In this document: positions 6,721 to 14,076 of the stretch, in pieces
Numbering within the stretch: position 1 is the stretch's first letter
Layout of the letters: each line of letters begins with the position of its first letter
Source: a virus
Direction: 5' to 3' (one strand)
IMG/VR virus record: IMGVR_UViG_3300042691_008937
Location: 1-21,939 of that record
DNA length: 21,939 nt
Position numbers and translations under genes: made by a program
The notes under the pieces: generated by a model
Told to the model about the DNA's origin: nothing
What the model saw: only the letters and a program-made list of their open reading frames with translations
The model's database searches: none

Positions 6721-7260
6721 ATGGCGGTCTCAAAACCAATCGGTCGTGCCGGTGAAGTGCAGTTCGCTGCCGACGGCCTGTTTGAGTTCTTGCGCATCGC
6801 CGGTCAGGCTGACAAGGACTTCAACAGGATGATGCGAATCGCAGCCCAAGAGGTCGCCCAACATGTGGTGGATAAGGCGAAGGTGAACGCTCAAGGGCAA
6901 CCGAAGCATGGTCCGAATCGTCCCGGTTCGTCGGGTATGTCTCAGGCTCAGGCGGTTGTGAATGGGTTGCGTGCTCGACGTGACCGCATTCCGACAATCA
7001 AACTGGATCACAAGCGTGGCTTCGTTTCAGCGTCTCGTCCGAATCGCAAACGTAAGACGAAGGTGACGATGGGTGACGTGTTCTTTGGTGCCGAGTTTGG
7101 TGGTCGTCGTCGTCCTACGACGCAACAGTTCTTGCGTCACCGTGGCCGTCAAGGCTATTTCTTCTGGCAGGCAGTTCGGGATAGTAATGGTTTCATTGCT
7201 AAGGAATACAGCGATGCCATTGACCGGGTTCTCAAAGAGCTTGCGCAGGGTGCCACCTGA
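6721..7260 (+). CDS. Minor tail / gp10-like completion protein
   Basis: The protein has 179 residues and starts at ATG 6721, one base after the gpGT stop; no ribosome site is evident. The C-terminal half carries the pattern FFGAEFGGRRRPTTQQFLRH followed by GRQGYFFWQAVRDS and a closing helix, DAIDRVLKELA. This combination (GAEFG, a central HRGR, a YFFWPTVR-like segment) is characteristic of HK97 gp10-type head-tail proteins and related minor tail proteins. It normally lies before the major tail protein; here it lies after the chaperones, so the order is rearranged or a second such protein exists upstream. It is strongly basic in the centre. Confidence 0.7.
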   Translation: MAVSKPIGRAGEVQFAADGLFEFLRIAGQADKDFNRMMRIAAQEVAQHVVDKAKVNAQGQPKHGPNRPGSSGMSQAQAVVNGLRARRDRIPTIKLDHKRGFVSASRPNRKRKTKVTMGDVFFGAEFGGRRRPTTQQFLRHRGRQGYFFWQAVRDSNGFIAKEYSDAIDRVLKELAQGAT

Positions 7261-7288
7261 CGCTACGCTGACCTGTAAGGAGCCCGCC

Positions 7289-8026
7289 ATGTTCCCAGAA
7301 GTTCAGTTGGACAACGTCCGTGCCGTCAGGTTTGACTACGTCAAGTCCGTCGTTCCCAAGCCGTTCGCTGGTTCGTGGGTGCAGTTGTGGTCTCGTCTGT
7401 GCATCCGTAAGGAAACCCGACGCAAGGATCAGCGTGCGCTGTGGTCGCCAGTCATCTATGCACCAGGCACCACACGAAGCAATCGGAATGTGGAGGCTGT
7501 GACCTGTCTCGTGGTGGACATGGACGGTGAGTCGTTCGACTATGCACGGTTGGATGGGTTGGAATGGTTTGCGTACACGACTTGGTCGCATCGTCCGAAC
7601 GATGAACACTGGCATTTGGTTCTCCCGCTCAAAGACCCGGTGCCTGCCCATCGTTGGGCAGAGGTGTGGACTCGGCTGCATGAACGCATCAACGTCGTCG
7701 GCGACCCAGCCACGAAGGACCCTGCTCGTATCTTCTATCTGCCTCAGCATCCTGTGGGACGGTTTGATTGGTCGTCTCGGAAGTATGGGCATGGCGAGTT
7801 CTTGGATGCTGGGTTGGGTGAACTGTTTGTTCCTCCTCGTTTGCATGTGGCTCGTATGCCTCGAACCGTGGAGTCGCACAGTCGAGCGAAGTACTACTGG
7901 CAGGATGAGGCGTGGTGGAATGAGCCGCAGGATTTGAGTCGGTTTGCTGGGATGACTCAGCAGCAGGTTGCGGTGGCGTTGCGTAGTGAGTTTGCTGATC
8001 TCAGAAAGTCGTTGTCTTTGGACTGA
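7289..8026 (+). CDS. Primase-polymerase (AEP)-like protein inside the tail module
   Basis: The protein has 245 residues. TAAGGAG (7276-7282) fixes the start at ATG 7289. Three motifs in the right order resemble an archaeo-eukaryotic primase catalytic domain: TCLVVDMDG (Asp77 and Asp79, motif I, DxD), EHWHLVLPL (His109, motif II, sxH) and ATKDPARIFYLP (Asp144 and Arg147, motif III). The YTTWSH stretch between motifs I and II is also seen in plasmid and phage primase-helicases. There is no helicase domain; the protein ends after about 80 residues of Trp-rich tail. Replication proteins are not expected between chaperone and tape measure genes. It might instead be a degenerate, structural or regulatory relative. 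Confidence 0.62.
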   Translation: MFPEVQLDNVRAVRFDYVKSVVPKPFAGSWVQLWSRLCIRKETRRKDQRALWSPVIYAPGTTRSNRNVEAVTCLVVDMDGESFDYARLDGLEWFAYTTWSHRPNDEHWHLVLPLKDPVPAHRWAEVWTRLHERINVVGDPATKDPARIFYLPQHPVGRFDWSSRKYGHGEFLDAGLGELFVPPRLHVARMPRTVESHSRAKYYWQDEAWWNEPQDLSRFAGMTQQQVAVALRSEFADLRKSLSLD

Positions 8027-8041
8027 GTAGAATTGGCGCTC

Positions 8042-10129
8042 ATGGCCGTTGAGCGCACATTTCTTGTCAAGCTGATTGCTGACCCGAAAGACCTGCTCAA
8101 GGCGTTCGGTGAGACAGGCAAGGCCGCCACCGATGCGTTCGGTGCAGCCAACAAGAAGGTCAACGAACTTCTACCAAACTTCCAGAAGATTGCCTTGGCT
8201 TCGGCAGCAGCCTTTGCTGGTCTTGCTGCGTTTGCGTCTGGGGCAGCGAAGGCTGCGATTGAGGATGAAGCTGAGCAGGCGAAGTTGGCTAAGACGTTGG
8301 AGAACGTCGTTGGTGCGACGGGTGATGCTGTTGCTGAGACGGAGAATTTCATCAAGGCTCAGTCACGGTTGACGGGGTTCACGGATAGTGAGCTTCGTCC
8401 GTCGATTGAGTCTTTGGTTCGTGCCACTGGGAATCTTGCGGAGGCTGAGAAGCAGGTTGTTCTTGCACAGAACATTGCTGCTGCGACCGGGGCGCCACTG
8501 GTTGAGGTGTCGAATGCGTTGGCTCGTGCGAACGTGGACAACTTCAAGTCGTTGGTGGCGTTGGTTCCGGCGTTGCGTGACAATGTCAAAGAAGGTCAGT
8601 CACTCGATCAGGTCTTTGCTGAACTGAATAACACGTTCTCTGGGGCGGCTGAGGCTGCTGCGCAAACGACTGCTGGTCGTATGAAGATTCTTCAGAATAG
8701 TGTTTCTGAGGCGAGGGAGGCGATTGGTGCCGGGTTGATTCCAGCGATCTCTGCTGCTGTTGGTCCGTTGACGAAGTTGGCTCAACTGATTGAGGACAAC
8801 GCCACCATCTTCTCGGCGGTCGTGATAACGGTTCTCACTTTCACCGGGACGATGACGGTTCTGGGTCTTGCGATGAAGGGTTATGCGGTGGCGGCTGGTT
8901 TGGCTGCGGTCGCAACTCGACTTCTCGGTACAACTATCTCGGCCAGTGGAATCGGCGGATTCGTCCTGGCGATGAGTGCGCTGGTGTCGGTGACGGTGCT
9001 GGCAGCCAATGCGTTGTTCAAGGCTGAGAAGGCGACGAAGCAGTTGCAGTCGGCGACGGCTGGGGCTGATGGCATAGTTCGAGCAGCGGGGAACTCGTAT
9101 GTCTACCTCACCGGCAAGGTGCTTCTACTCAACTCCAGTCTGTCGAGGACGGTGAATGTTCTGGCGACACAGAGTAATCGTTTGGAGGCGTTGGCTCGTT
9201 CGTATGGTGTGACGACATTCAAGACGGGTCAGTTTGATGAGAAGACTGGTGGTGCTTCCAAGACGGTGATGACGGCTAAGGAGAAGATTGCCGAGTACAC
9301 GTCGGTGTTGAAGCGTGCGCAGGGTGCGTCGGATGCGTTCGGTGCAGCCCAGAAGCGGGTTGGTAGCGCCCAGTTGTCGGTGGCTGATGCGAACGATGCG
9401 TTGAAGCAGGCGCAGGATGCGTTGGCGAAAGCTCAGCAGGGTGGTACTGCTCAGGACATTGCTGCGGCTCAACGTGCGGTGGCTGCTGCTGAGCGTGGTG
9501 TTGCCCGGTCGAAGTTCAGTCACGAGGAGGCAATCATTGCGGTGCGTGATGCCGAGCGTGAGTTGGCTGCTATTCGTCAGGACCCTGAGTCAACGGCTGA
9601 TGACATTCGGAAGGCGGAGATTGCTTTGGCTGAGGCGAAGTTCAATGTGGCTGATTCTGAGGATCGTCAGATTGAGACGGCGAATGGGTTGGCTGAGGCT
9701 CGACGCAATCTGCGTATTGCAACCGAAGGGTTGCGTGAGGGTGATGAGGAGTTGTTGCCGTTGCAGAAGGCCGTGGAGGCGGCTCAACGTCAGCAGACTT
9801 TGGCGAATGATGAGTTGACTGCTTCTATCAAGGCTCAGAGTTCGGCGTTGGAGGATTACACCACAGCGTTGACTGAATTGGCTGAGGCTGCCAAGAAGTT
9901 CCCAAGGATTGCGTCGAATCGTCCGGCTGAGGGTTTGATTCCTGCGGTTCCTGCTGCCGTGACGCCTCAACCGTTTGCGACTGGTGGCGGTACCAATGGT
10001 GGCAGCAACGCGCCGATCAACATCATTGTGCAGTCGGGTGTGTTGAATGGTGCGCAGGTCGGTGAGGAAATCTATGAGTACTTGCGTGACTATGAGCGTG
10101 TCAACGGCCCTCTGAACTTCATGGTGTAG
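8042..10129 (+). CDS. Tape measure protein
   Basis: This protein spans the tail lumen and sets tail length; with 695 residues and the usual rule of about 0.15 nm per residue, a tail near 100 nm is expected. ATG 8042 is preferred over an in-frame TTG at 8033. The N-terminus has AATDAFGAANKKVNELLPNF and a first hydrophobic stretch (about residues 51-72). A second hydrophobic region follows around residues 256-330, as in membrane-inserting tape measures. A long helical, heptad-like Ala/Glu/Gln-rich region covers roughly residues 430-625, with AAQRAVAAAERGVARSKF as an example. The end is Gly/Asn-rich. No lysozyme domain is visible. It is the longest gene of the window. Confidence 0.9.
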   Translation: MAVERTFLVKLIADPKDLLKAFGETGKAATDAFGAANKKVNELLPNFQKIALASAAAFAGLAAFASGAAKAAIEDEAEQAKLAKTLENVVGATGDAVAETENFIKAQSRLTGFTDSELRPSIESLVRATGNLAEAEKQVVLAQNIAAATGAPLVEVSNALARANVDNFKSLVALVPALRDNVKEGQSLDQVFAELNNTFSGAAEAAAQTTAGRMKILQNSVSEAREAIGAGLIPAISAAVGPLTKLAQLIEDNATIFSAVVITVLTFTGTMTVLGLAMKGYAVAAGLAAVATRLLGTTISASGIGGFVLAMSALVSVTVLAANALFKAEKATKQLQSATAGADGIVRAAGNSYVYLTGKVLLLNSSLSRTVNVLATQSNRLEALARSYGVTTFKTGQFDEKTGGASKTVMTAKEKIAEYTSVLKRAQGASDAFGAAQKRVGSAQLSVADANDALKQAQDALAKAQQGGTAQDIAAAQRAVAAAERGVARSKFSHEEAIIAVRDAERELAAIRQDPESTADDIRKAEIALAEAKFNVADSEDRQIETANGLAEARRNLRIATEGLREGDEELLPLQKAVEAAQRQQTLANDELTASIKAQSSALEDYTTALTELAEAAKKFPRIASNRPAEGLIPAVPAAVTPQPFATGGGTNGGSNAPINIIVQSGVLNGAQVGEEIYEYLRDYERVNGPLNFMV

Positions 10130-10132
10130 CCG

Positions 10133-11386
10133 ATGGCAAAGACGGCGATTTGGGGTCAAACCTACAAGGTGTTGATGGACACCGGGTTGTTGCAAGATGC
10201 GTTCACCCTGGACTCCTCAACGCTTGATGGTGGGGACACGTTGGATGGTTCAACAGACTTCGCTGACGTGACTGAGTATGTGACCAGCGTGTCCATTCGT
10301 CGCGGTCGTGCAACACAGCTCGACACGATGGGTGTCGGACAAGCCACCATCGTCCTTGACGACAAGGCATCGGGACGTTCCTTTGACCCTGCGAACACGG
10401 CGTCACCGTTCGTTCAAGGCGGGTACGGTATCGCCCCACGCCGATTCGTCCAGGTCTACGGTGGAACAGCCGGACAAGAACCACTATTCGTCGGCCGAGT
10501 CAACGACCTCGACATCGACTATCAGCAACCCGACAACAGCTTCGCCATCGTCACCTGCGTCGATGATCTGTCCTCCCTGGCTCGCACCAACCTCACCGCC
10601 TTCAACCCGTCCAGCCAACTGACCTCCGCCCGCGTCTCAGCCATCCTCGACCGACCCGAAGTTGCCTACTCGACAGCAACCCGCAGCATCGCAACAGGTG
10701 TCGCCACCGTCGGCACCGTCGCCTACGATGCCAACGACAACGTCAAGTCAGCCATCGACGCAGTCGTGCTCGCTGAGGACGGACGCTTCTTCATAGATCG
10801 AGGAGGCACCGCAGTCTTCCAACCGAGAATCTCCTACTCCTTCGACACCGCAGGCATTCAGTTCTCCGACACTCCAGCCGGAACCGTTATCGCCTACCAA
10901 GAACTCTCCGTCGGCTACGGAGCCGAAACCCTCTACAACCGAATCCAAGTCGGCGTCCAAGGCTTCGCCGTCTCCACCGCAGTCGACACCACTTCCACCA
11001 CCGAGTTCGGCGTCAACACACTCAGCCTCAACGACATCCCACTCAACACCCAAGCTGCCGGTGACACACTCGCCACGAACCTGCTCAACAAATACAAAGA
11101 CCCGGTCGTGCGCTTCAACGAAATGAGCGTCCTCCTCAACGGACTCTCAGCAACTAACGGTCAAGCCGTCTCCGTCCTCGACATCGGCGACCTGGTAGAA
11201 ATCACCAAGACCTACCAAACAGGTTCACCTGGCACCGTCACCAAAACGATGTTCATCGAGAACCTTGCCCACGACATCACCCCAGGTTCACATCGCATCC
11301 GCTTCGGCCTCGGCCAAGCCCAACTCCTCACCCAATTCATCCTCGACACATCCGAACTGGATGATGTCACGGTTGGGCTCGCCTAA
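10133..11386 (+). CDS. Tail hub / minor tail protein
   Basis: The protein has 417 residues and starts four bases after the tape measure stop. Its position directly downstream of the tape measure is that of distal tail and baseplate-hub proteins. The sequence is almost all beta: TEYVTSVSIRRGRATQLDTM and TIVLDDKASGRSFDPANTAS are typical of the first domain of actinophage minor tail proteins, followed by a PLFVGRVNDLDIDYQQPDN segment, as in hub proteins that contain a 'G-x-V-x-D' loop. The C-terminus ends in HDITPGSHRIRFGLGQAQLL, a second hub-like domain. Codon endings change from mixed to nearly all C/A at about 10,320-10,440 within the gene. The hub call is by order and composition; a distal tail protein is the alternative. 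Confidence 0.75.
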   Translation: MAKTAIWGQTYKVLMDTGLLQDAFTLDSSTLDGGDTLDGSTDFADVTEYVTSVSIRRGRATQLDTMGVGQATIVLDDKASGRSFDPANTASPFVQGGYGIAPRRFVQVYGGTAGQEPLFVGRVNDLDIDYQQPDNSFAIVTCVDDLSSLARTNLTAFNPSSQLTSARVSAILDRPEVAYSTATRSIATGVATVGTVAYDANDNVKSAIDAVVLAEDGRFFIDRGGTAVFQPRISYSFDTAGIQFSDTPAGTVIAYQELSVGYGAETLYNRIQVGVQGFAVSTAVDTTSTTEFGVNTLSLNDIPLNTQAAGDTLATNLLNKYKDPVVRFNEMSVLLNGLSATNGQAVSVLDIGDLVEITKTYQTGSPGTVTKTMFIENLAHDITPGSHRIRFGLGQAQLLTQFILDTSELDDVTVGLA

Positions 11387-11398
11387 ACTAGACACATC

Positions 11399-11605
11399 AT
11401 GGGAGCAGGATTCCGAACCTTCGCCAGTGGCGAAGTATTGACAAGCACGAACGTCATGGACTATCTGATGAAACAGATGGTGATGGTGTTCGCAGGTACA
11501 GCCGAACGAGGCTCAGCTCTTCCGTCACCAGAAACGGGAATGGTCACGTACTCAACCGCGACGGGAATGCAGGTCTACAACGGCACCGCCTGGGTTAGTA
11601 TTTAG
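11399..11605 (+). CDS. Short tail-tip protein, duplicate of adhesin N-terminus
   Basis: The protein has 68 residues. It opens with FRTFASGEVLTSTNVMDYLM and closes with STATGMQVYNGTAWVSI. This module is common at the start of actinophage minor tail proteins, where it probably attaches the fibre to the tail tip. Here it stands alone. The next gene begins with a close copy of the same module followed by a glycine-rich domain. The gap between the two genes is only four bases. It may cap or dock the tip, or be a remnant of a former adhesin whose C-terminal part was lost. Confidence 0.8.
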   Translation: MGAGFRTFASGEVLTSTNVMDYLMKQMVMVFAGTAERGSALPSPETGMVTYSTATGMQVYNGTAWVSI

Positions 11606-11813
11606 TCTCATGGGTTCCGGCTTCCGCACCTTCGCCAGCGGCGAAGTATTGACTTCGAGCAACGTCCAGAACTATCTCATGGATCAGGCCGTCATGGTGT
11701 TCGCAGGAACAGCCGCACGAGCCTCAGCCCTACCCTCACCCGAAGTTGGCATGACCGCCTACTCGACAGCCACAGGACTCCAGGTCTACAACGGCACAGC
11801 ATGGGTGAACGCT
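11399..11813 (+). repeat. Tandem duplication of tail module DNA
   Basis: The units 11399-11605 and 11610-11813 align along their whole length. For example, 32-nt blocks starting at 11409 and 11620 differ at only two positions, and both contain GGCGAAGTATTGAC. Protein identity is clearly high over about 67 residues. The retained DNA identity suggests a duplication that is recent relative to the rest of the module, or ongoing exchange between the copies. Confidence 0.8.
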
Positions 11814-12617
11814 GGATTGAAAGTTTTGGCTGTTGACGCATTTATCGCTGCTGGTGGAGGCGGAGGTGGTGCCGACGCTTCAGCCGATCAAGGCTCAGGT
11901 GGAGCTGGTGGTGGTGGTGTAGTCACATTGACAGGGCAGTATTTGGTTGCGGGAACCGCCACGGTGATTATTGGTGCTGGTGGTGCAGGTGCATCTGCAG
12001 GTATTCGATCTTTGGGTCATTCGGGCGGGGCATCGTATTTCGGCGCGTTCGCTGCAATCGGTGGCGGTGGTGGTGGTGTGGCAACTGGTAGCAACAATGG
12101 TGGGAATGGTGGTTCCGGCGGCGGTGAAGGTGGCAACGCTGGCACATTCGGCAATGGCATTTCAGGACAAGGCAATAATGGTGGCACCTCAAATGCTCAA
12201 ACCAATGCGGGTGGTGGCGGTGGCGCTGGCGGTGTTGGTGGCAACGGCAACAGCACAACAGGTGGCGCAGGTGGCGCAGCAACTACGAATAACTGGACAG
12301 GCACAACGTACACAGTTGGTGGCGGTGGCGGTGGCATGGGTTCAGTCACAGGCGGTACAGGTGGCACAAATGCCGGCAACGGTTCAAGCGGTGCAGGTGC
12401 ACCTGGTACAGGTAGCGCAAATAACGCTGGTGGTGGTGGTGGTACTTATGGCAACACAAACGCTGGTGGCAGCGGCGGTTCAGGGCGAGTCATCATTCGT
12501 TTCCTTACGGCCGATCTAAACTTTTCAATCTCCACTACTGGTTCGCCAACATCTGGAACAAACGGAAGTTACACATGGTACATGTGGACCTCTTCAGGAA
12601 GCTTTACACTGGCTTAG
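11610..12617 (+). CDS. Glycine-rich tail adhesin
   Basis: The protein has 335 residues in two parts. Residues 1-67 repeat the FRTFASGEVLTS module of the preceding gene. From about residue 80 the sequence is a glycine-rich domain: runs of G with Ala, Ser, Asn and Thr, opening with LKVLAVDAFIAAGGGGGGAD and including a VIIGAGGAG segment; it closes with GGSGGSGRVIIRFLTADL, which matches the usual end of Gly_rich_2-type domains. The last 40 residues form a small beta domain (GTNGSYTWYMWTSSGSF). Phage glycine-rich adhesins such as S16 gp38 use polyglycine layers to present receptor-binding loops; a receptor-binding role here is inferred. No ribosome site is visible; the TAG-to-ATG gap is four bases. 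Confidence 0.8.
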   Translation: MGSGFRTFASGEVLTSSNVQNYLMDQAVMVFAGTAARASALPSPEVGMTAYSTATGLQVYNGTAWVNAGLKVLAVDAFIAAGGGGGGADASADQGSGGAGGGGVVTLTGQYLVAGTATVIIGAGGAGASAGIRSLGHSGGASYFGAFAAIGGGGGGVATGSNNGGNGGSGGGEGGNAGTFGNGISGQGNNGGTSNAQTNAGGGGGAGGVGGNGNSTTGGAGGAATTNNWTGTTYTVGGGGGGMGSVTGGTGGTNAGNGSSGAGAPGTGSANNAGGGGGTYGNTNAGGSGGSGRVIIRFLTADLNFSISTTGSPTSGTNGSYTWYMWTSSGSFTLA

Positions 12618-12619
12618 TC

Positions 12620-12868
12620 ATGGCACACTTTGCACTCGTTGATGAAACAAACACCGTACGTCAAGTCATCACCGTGTCGAATGACGATTGTGGCGGCGGC
12701 GACTTTCCTGCATCAGAATCCGCAGGTCAAGCGTTCATCGCATCACTTGGACTCGCAGGCGAATGGAAACAAACTTCCTACAACGGCAATTTCCGTGGCA
12801 AATACGCTGGTATCGGCGACACCTATGATGCTGTGAACGACGAGTTCGTATCAGTTTCAATCGCCTAG
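12620..12868 (+). CDS. Small tail-associated protein (MAHFA-type)
   Basis: The protein has 82 residues and begins two bases after the adhesin stop. It opens with MAHFALVDETNTVRQVITV and contains GEWKQTSYNGNFRGKYAGIG followed by DTYDA. From memory, the pattern MAHFA(L/Q)(L/V)(D/N) plus W-x-Q-T-SYNGNFRxxYAGIGYTYD recurs in structural modules of cyanophages and pelagiphages; that is recollection and was not searched. It is probably a virion or tail-fibre-associated component. It has no TM segment or signal peptide. Confidence 0.78.
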   Translation: MAHFALVDETNTVRQVITVSNDDCGGGDFPASESAGQAFIASLGLAGEWKQTSYNGNFRGKYAGIGDTYDAVNDEFVSVSIA

Positions 12869-12877
12869 GATTGGTTC

Positions 12878-13069
12878 ATGACTTTGACACCTGAACACAA
12901 GCAAGCTCTCATGTCGTATCTGCGTAGCGTCATTGCGGCCGTTGTTGCCGTCGCCTCGACAGGGAACTATGCGCCAGAAGATTTGGCGAAAGCCGCAGTC
13001 GCAGCCGCCATCCCACCGATCCTGCGTTGGGCCAACCCCAACGACACGGCATTCGGTCGCGGTTCCTGA
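12878..13069 (+). CDS. Holin-like small membrane protein
   Basis: The protein has 63 residues. Two hydrophobic segments are visible, SVIAAVVAVAS (about residues 17-27) and AAVAAAIPPILRW (about 39-51). The end, WANPNDTAFGRGS, resembles the C-terminus of small actinophage proteins annotated as r1t-type holins. The M15 endolysin starts six bases later, which fits a holin-endolysin pair. A second holin candidate (13638-13895) lies on the other side of the endolysin, so one may be an antiholin or regulator. The hydrophobic stretches are short and Ala-rich, so membrane insertion is a prediction only. Confidence 0.55.
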   Translation: MTLTPEHKQALMSYLRSVIAAVVAVASTGNYAPEDLAKAAVAAAIPPILRWANPNDTAFGRGS

Positions 13070-13075
13070 ACCGTC

Positions 13076-13627
13076 ATGAAGCTTCCCGTCGTACCGGTGA
13101 AGCTCCCTGCTGACCTCAAAGGGATACCGAACGGAGAACTACCCAAACGGCTGTTGAAGCCGATTGAACCGTCGGGCAGGTTGCATCATTTCGCTGCCGA
13201 TGCGTGGGCATGGTTGCGTGAGAAAGCGGCAGAGGAGAATCTGGTTCTTGCGCAGGTTGGTGACTATCGGCCGCTCGATCAGCAGGTTGCGTTGTTCAAG
13301 ACTCGGATGCGTCCGTTCCCTGATGCGAAACGAAAGACGCAGGTGACTCGCCGTTGGAACGGTGAGACGTGGTATTTGCATGTTGGTGCCCCGGTGGCGA
13401 CACCAGGTACATCGAATCATGGTTTCGGTTTGGCTGTGGATGCTGCGTTGATGCTGAAGAACGGGACAGTTGTGTCGATTACCGCAACTCCACCGAGGGC
13501 GAAACGTAGCGGGTTGGCGTTCTTGGCGCAGTGGGCTCCGCAGGTCGGGTTCTCTTGGGAGATACCGAAGGTGGAACCTTGGCACATTCGTTATGTCACT
13601 GGACGACCACCAGTGTTTCCTGAGTAG
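13076..13627 (+). CDS. Endolysin, M15 (VanY-like) peptidase
   Basis: The protein has 183 residues and no signal peptide, so release should depend on a holin. It is predicted to cut the peptide stems of peptidoglycan. GTSNHGFGLAVD holds the zinc ligands His115 and Asp122, and EPWHIRYV holds Glu167 (general base) and His170 (third ligand). The upstream part includes VGDYRPLDQQVALF, which matches the substrate-side helix of M15 D-Ala-D-Ala carboxypeptidases and L-Ala-D-Glu peptidases. No cell-wall-binding domain is attached, so this is a single-domain lysin. It is flanked by two holin candidates. Confidence 0.9.
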   Translation: MKLPVVPVKLPADLKGIPNGELPKRLLKPIEPSGRLHHFAADAWAWLREKAAEENLVLAQVGDYRPLDQQVALFKTRMRPFPDAKRKTQVTRRWNGETWYLHVGAPVATPGTSNHGFGLAVDAALMLKNGTVVSITATPPRAKRSGLAFLAQWAPQVGFSWEIPKVEPWHIRYVTGRPPVFPE

Positions 13628-13637
13628 GATGTGACGG

Positions 13638-13895
13638 ATGGATACGGGCATCGCAGCAGTCTTGGGTGCTCTCATCGCAGCCGTTGGCGCAATCATCGTC
13701 AAACTCATTGACCAGTTCCGCAAAGAGAACAAGGAAGACCACGCCCATGTGGTCAAAGCGCTGGACAGGGTATCCAACACCATCGACCGAGTCGAGGGTA
13801 AGGTGGATTCACACATTGAATGGCACCTAACAGGAGGGACCACGAATGGGAGAGTTTCTCGACGCAGTAAAACAGGAAGCCGCAAAGCGTCCTAA
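13638..13895 (+). CDS. Holin candidate, DUF2746-like
   Basis: The protein has 85 residues. One clear transmembrane segment occupies about residues 5-24 (IAAVLGALIAAVGAIIVKLI), followed by a charged, coiled-coil-like DHAHVVKALDRVSNTIDRVE region and a DSHIEWHLTGG tail. This plan of one N-terminal TM plus a helical tail with 'H-(I/L)-E-W-H' is typical of DUF2746 proteins next to actinophage lysins. It starts ten bases after the endolysin. Its last 50 bases are also the start of the next gene in another frame, an unusually long overlap. Confidence 0.7.
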   Translation: MDTGIAAVLGALIAAVGAIIVKLIDQFRKENKEDHAHVVKALDRVSNTIDRVEGKVDSHIEWHLTGGTTNGRVSRRSKTGSRKAS

Positions 13896-14076
13896 CGCCA
13901 ACAAAGCCGACTCACGTCTCCGTGAGTTCCTCGGCGACCGATGGAAAGACTTCGAGAAAGCGTGCCGTGATGTTGGTATCGCCACCTCCGTCATCCACCG
14001 GGTACTCAAGAACCAAGGGTTCTCTATCTCCTACTCAGCGTTGACTCGTATCCGCACGGAGATTCAGGACTCATGA
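13846..14076 (+). CDS. Small helical protein, HTH-like
   Basis: The protein has 76 residues. AGGAGG at 13832-13837 sits 8 nt before ATG 13846, inside the coding region of the preceding holin candidate, so the start is well supported. The first half is charged (DAVKQEAAKRPNANKADSRL). The second half, AKACRDVG-like followed by VIHRVLKNQGFSISYSALTR, reads like a helix-turn-helix in which the last helix is basic. It may be a DNA-binding regulator or a small terminase-like or packaging accessory protein. Its stop overlaps the phosphoesterase start (ATGA), so the two are coupled. I do not recognise a named family. Confidence 0.65.
   Translation: MGEFLDAVKQEAAKRPNANKADSRLREFLGDRWKDFEKACRDVGIATSVIHRVLKNQGFSISYSALTRIRTEIQDS

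Noticed and set aside
8033-8041. TTG 8033 as the start of the tape measure protein
   Set aside because: ATG 8042 lies three codons later and is the more usual start; the choice changes only three residues.
11840-12500. GGTGGTGGC-like DNA repeats as a CRISPR or tandem repeat array
   Set aside because: The periodicity comes from glycine codons within one coding frame; there are no conserved repeat-spacer units.
11968-12519. Long ORFs in other frames across the glycine-rich gene
   Set aside because: They are periodic Val/Ala/Gln or His/Arg translations of GGN repeats, without starts or domains.
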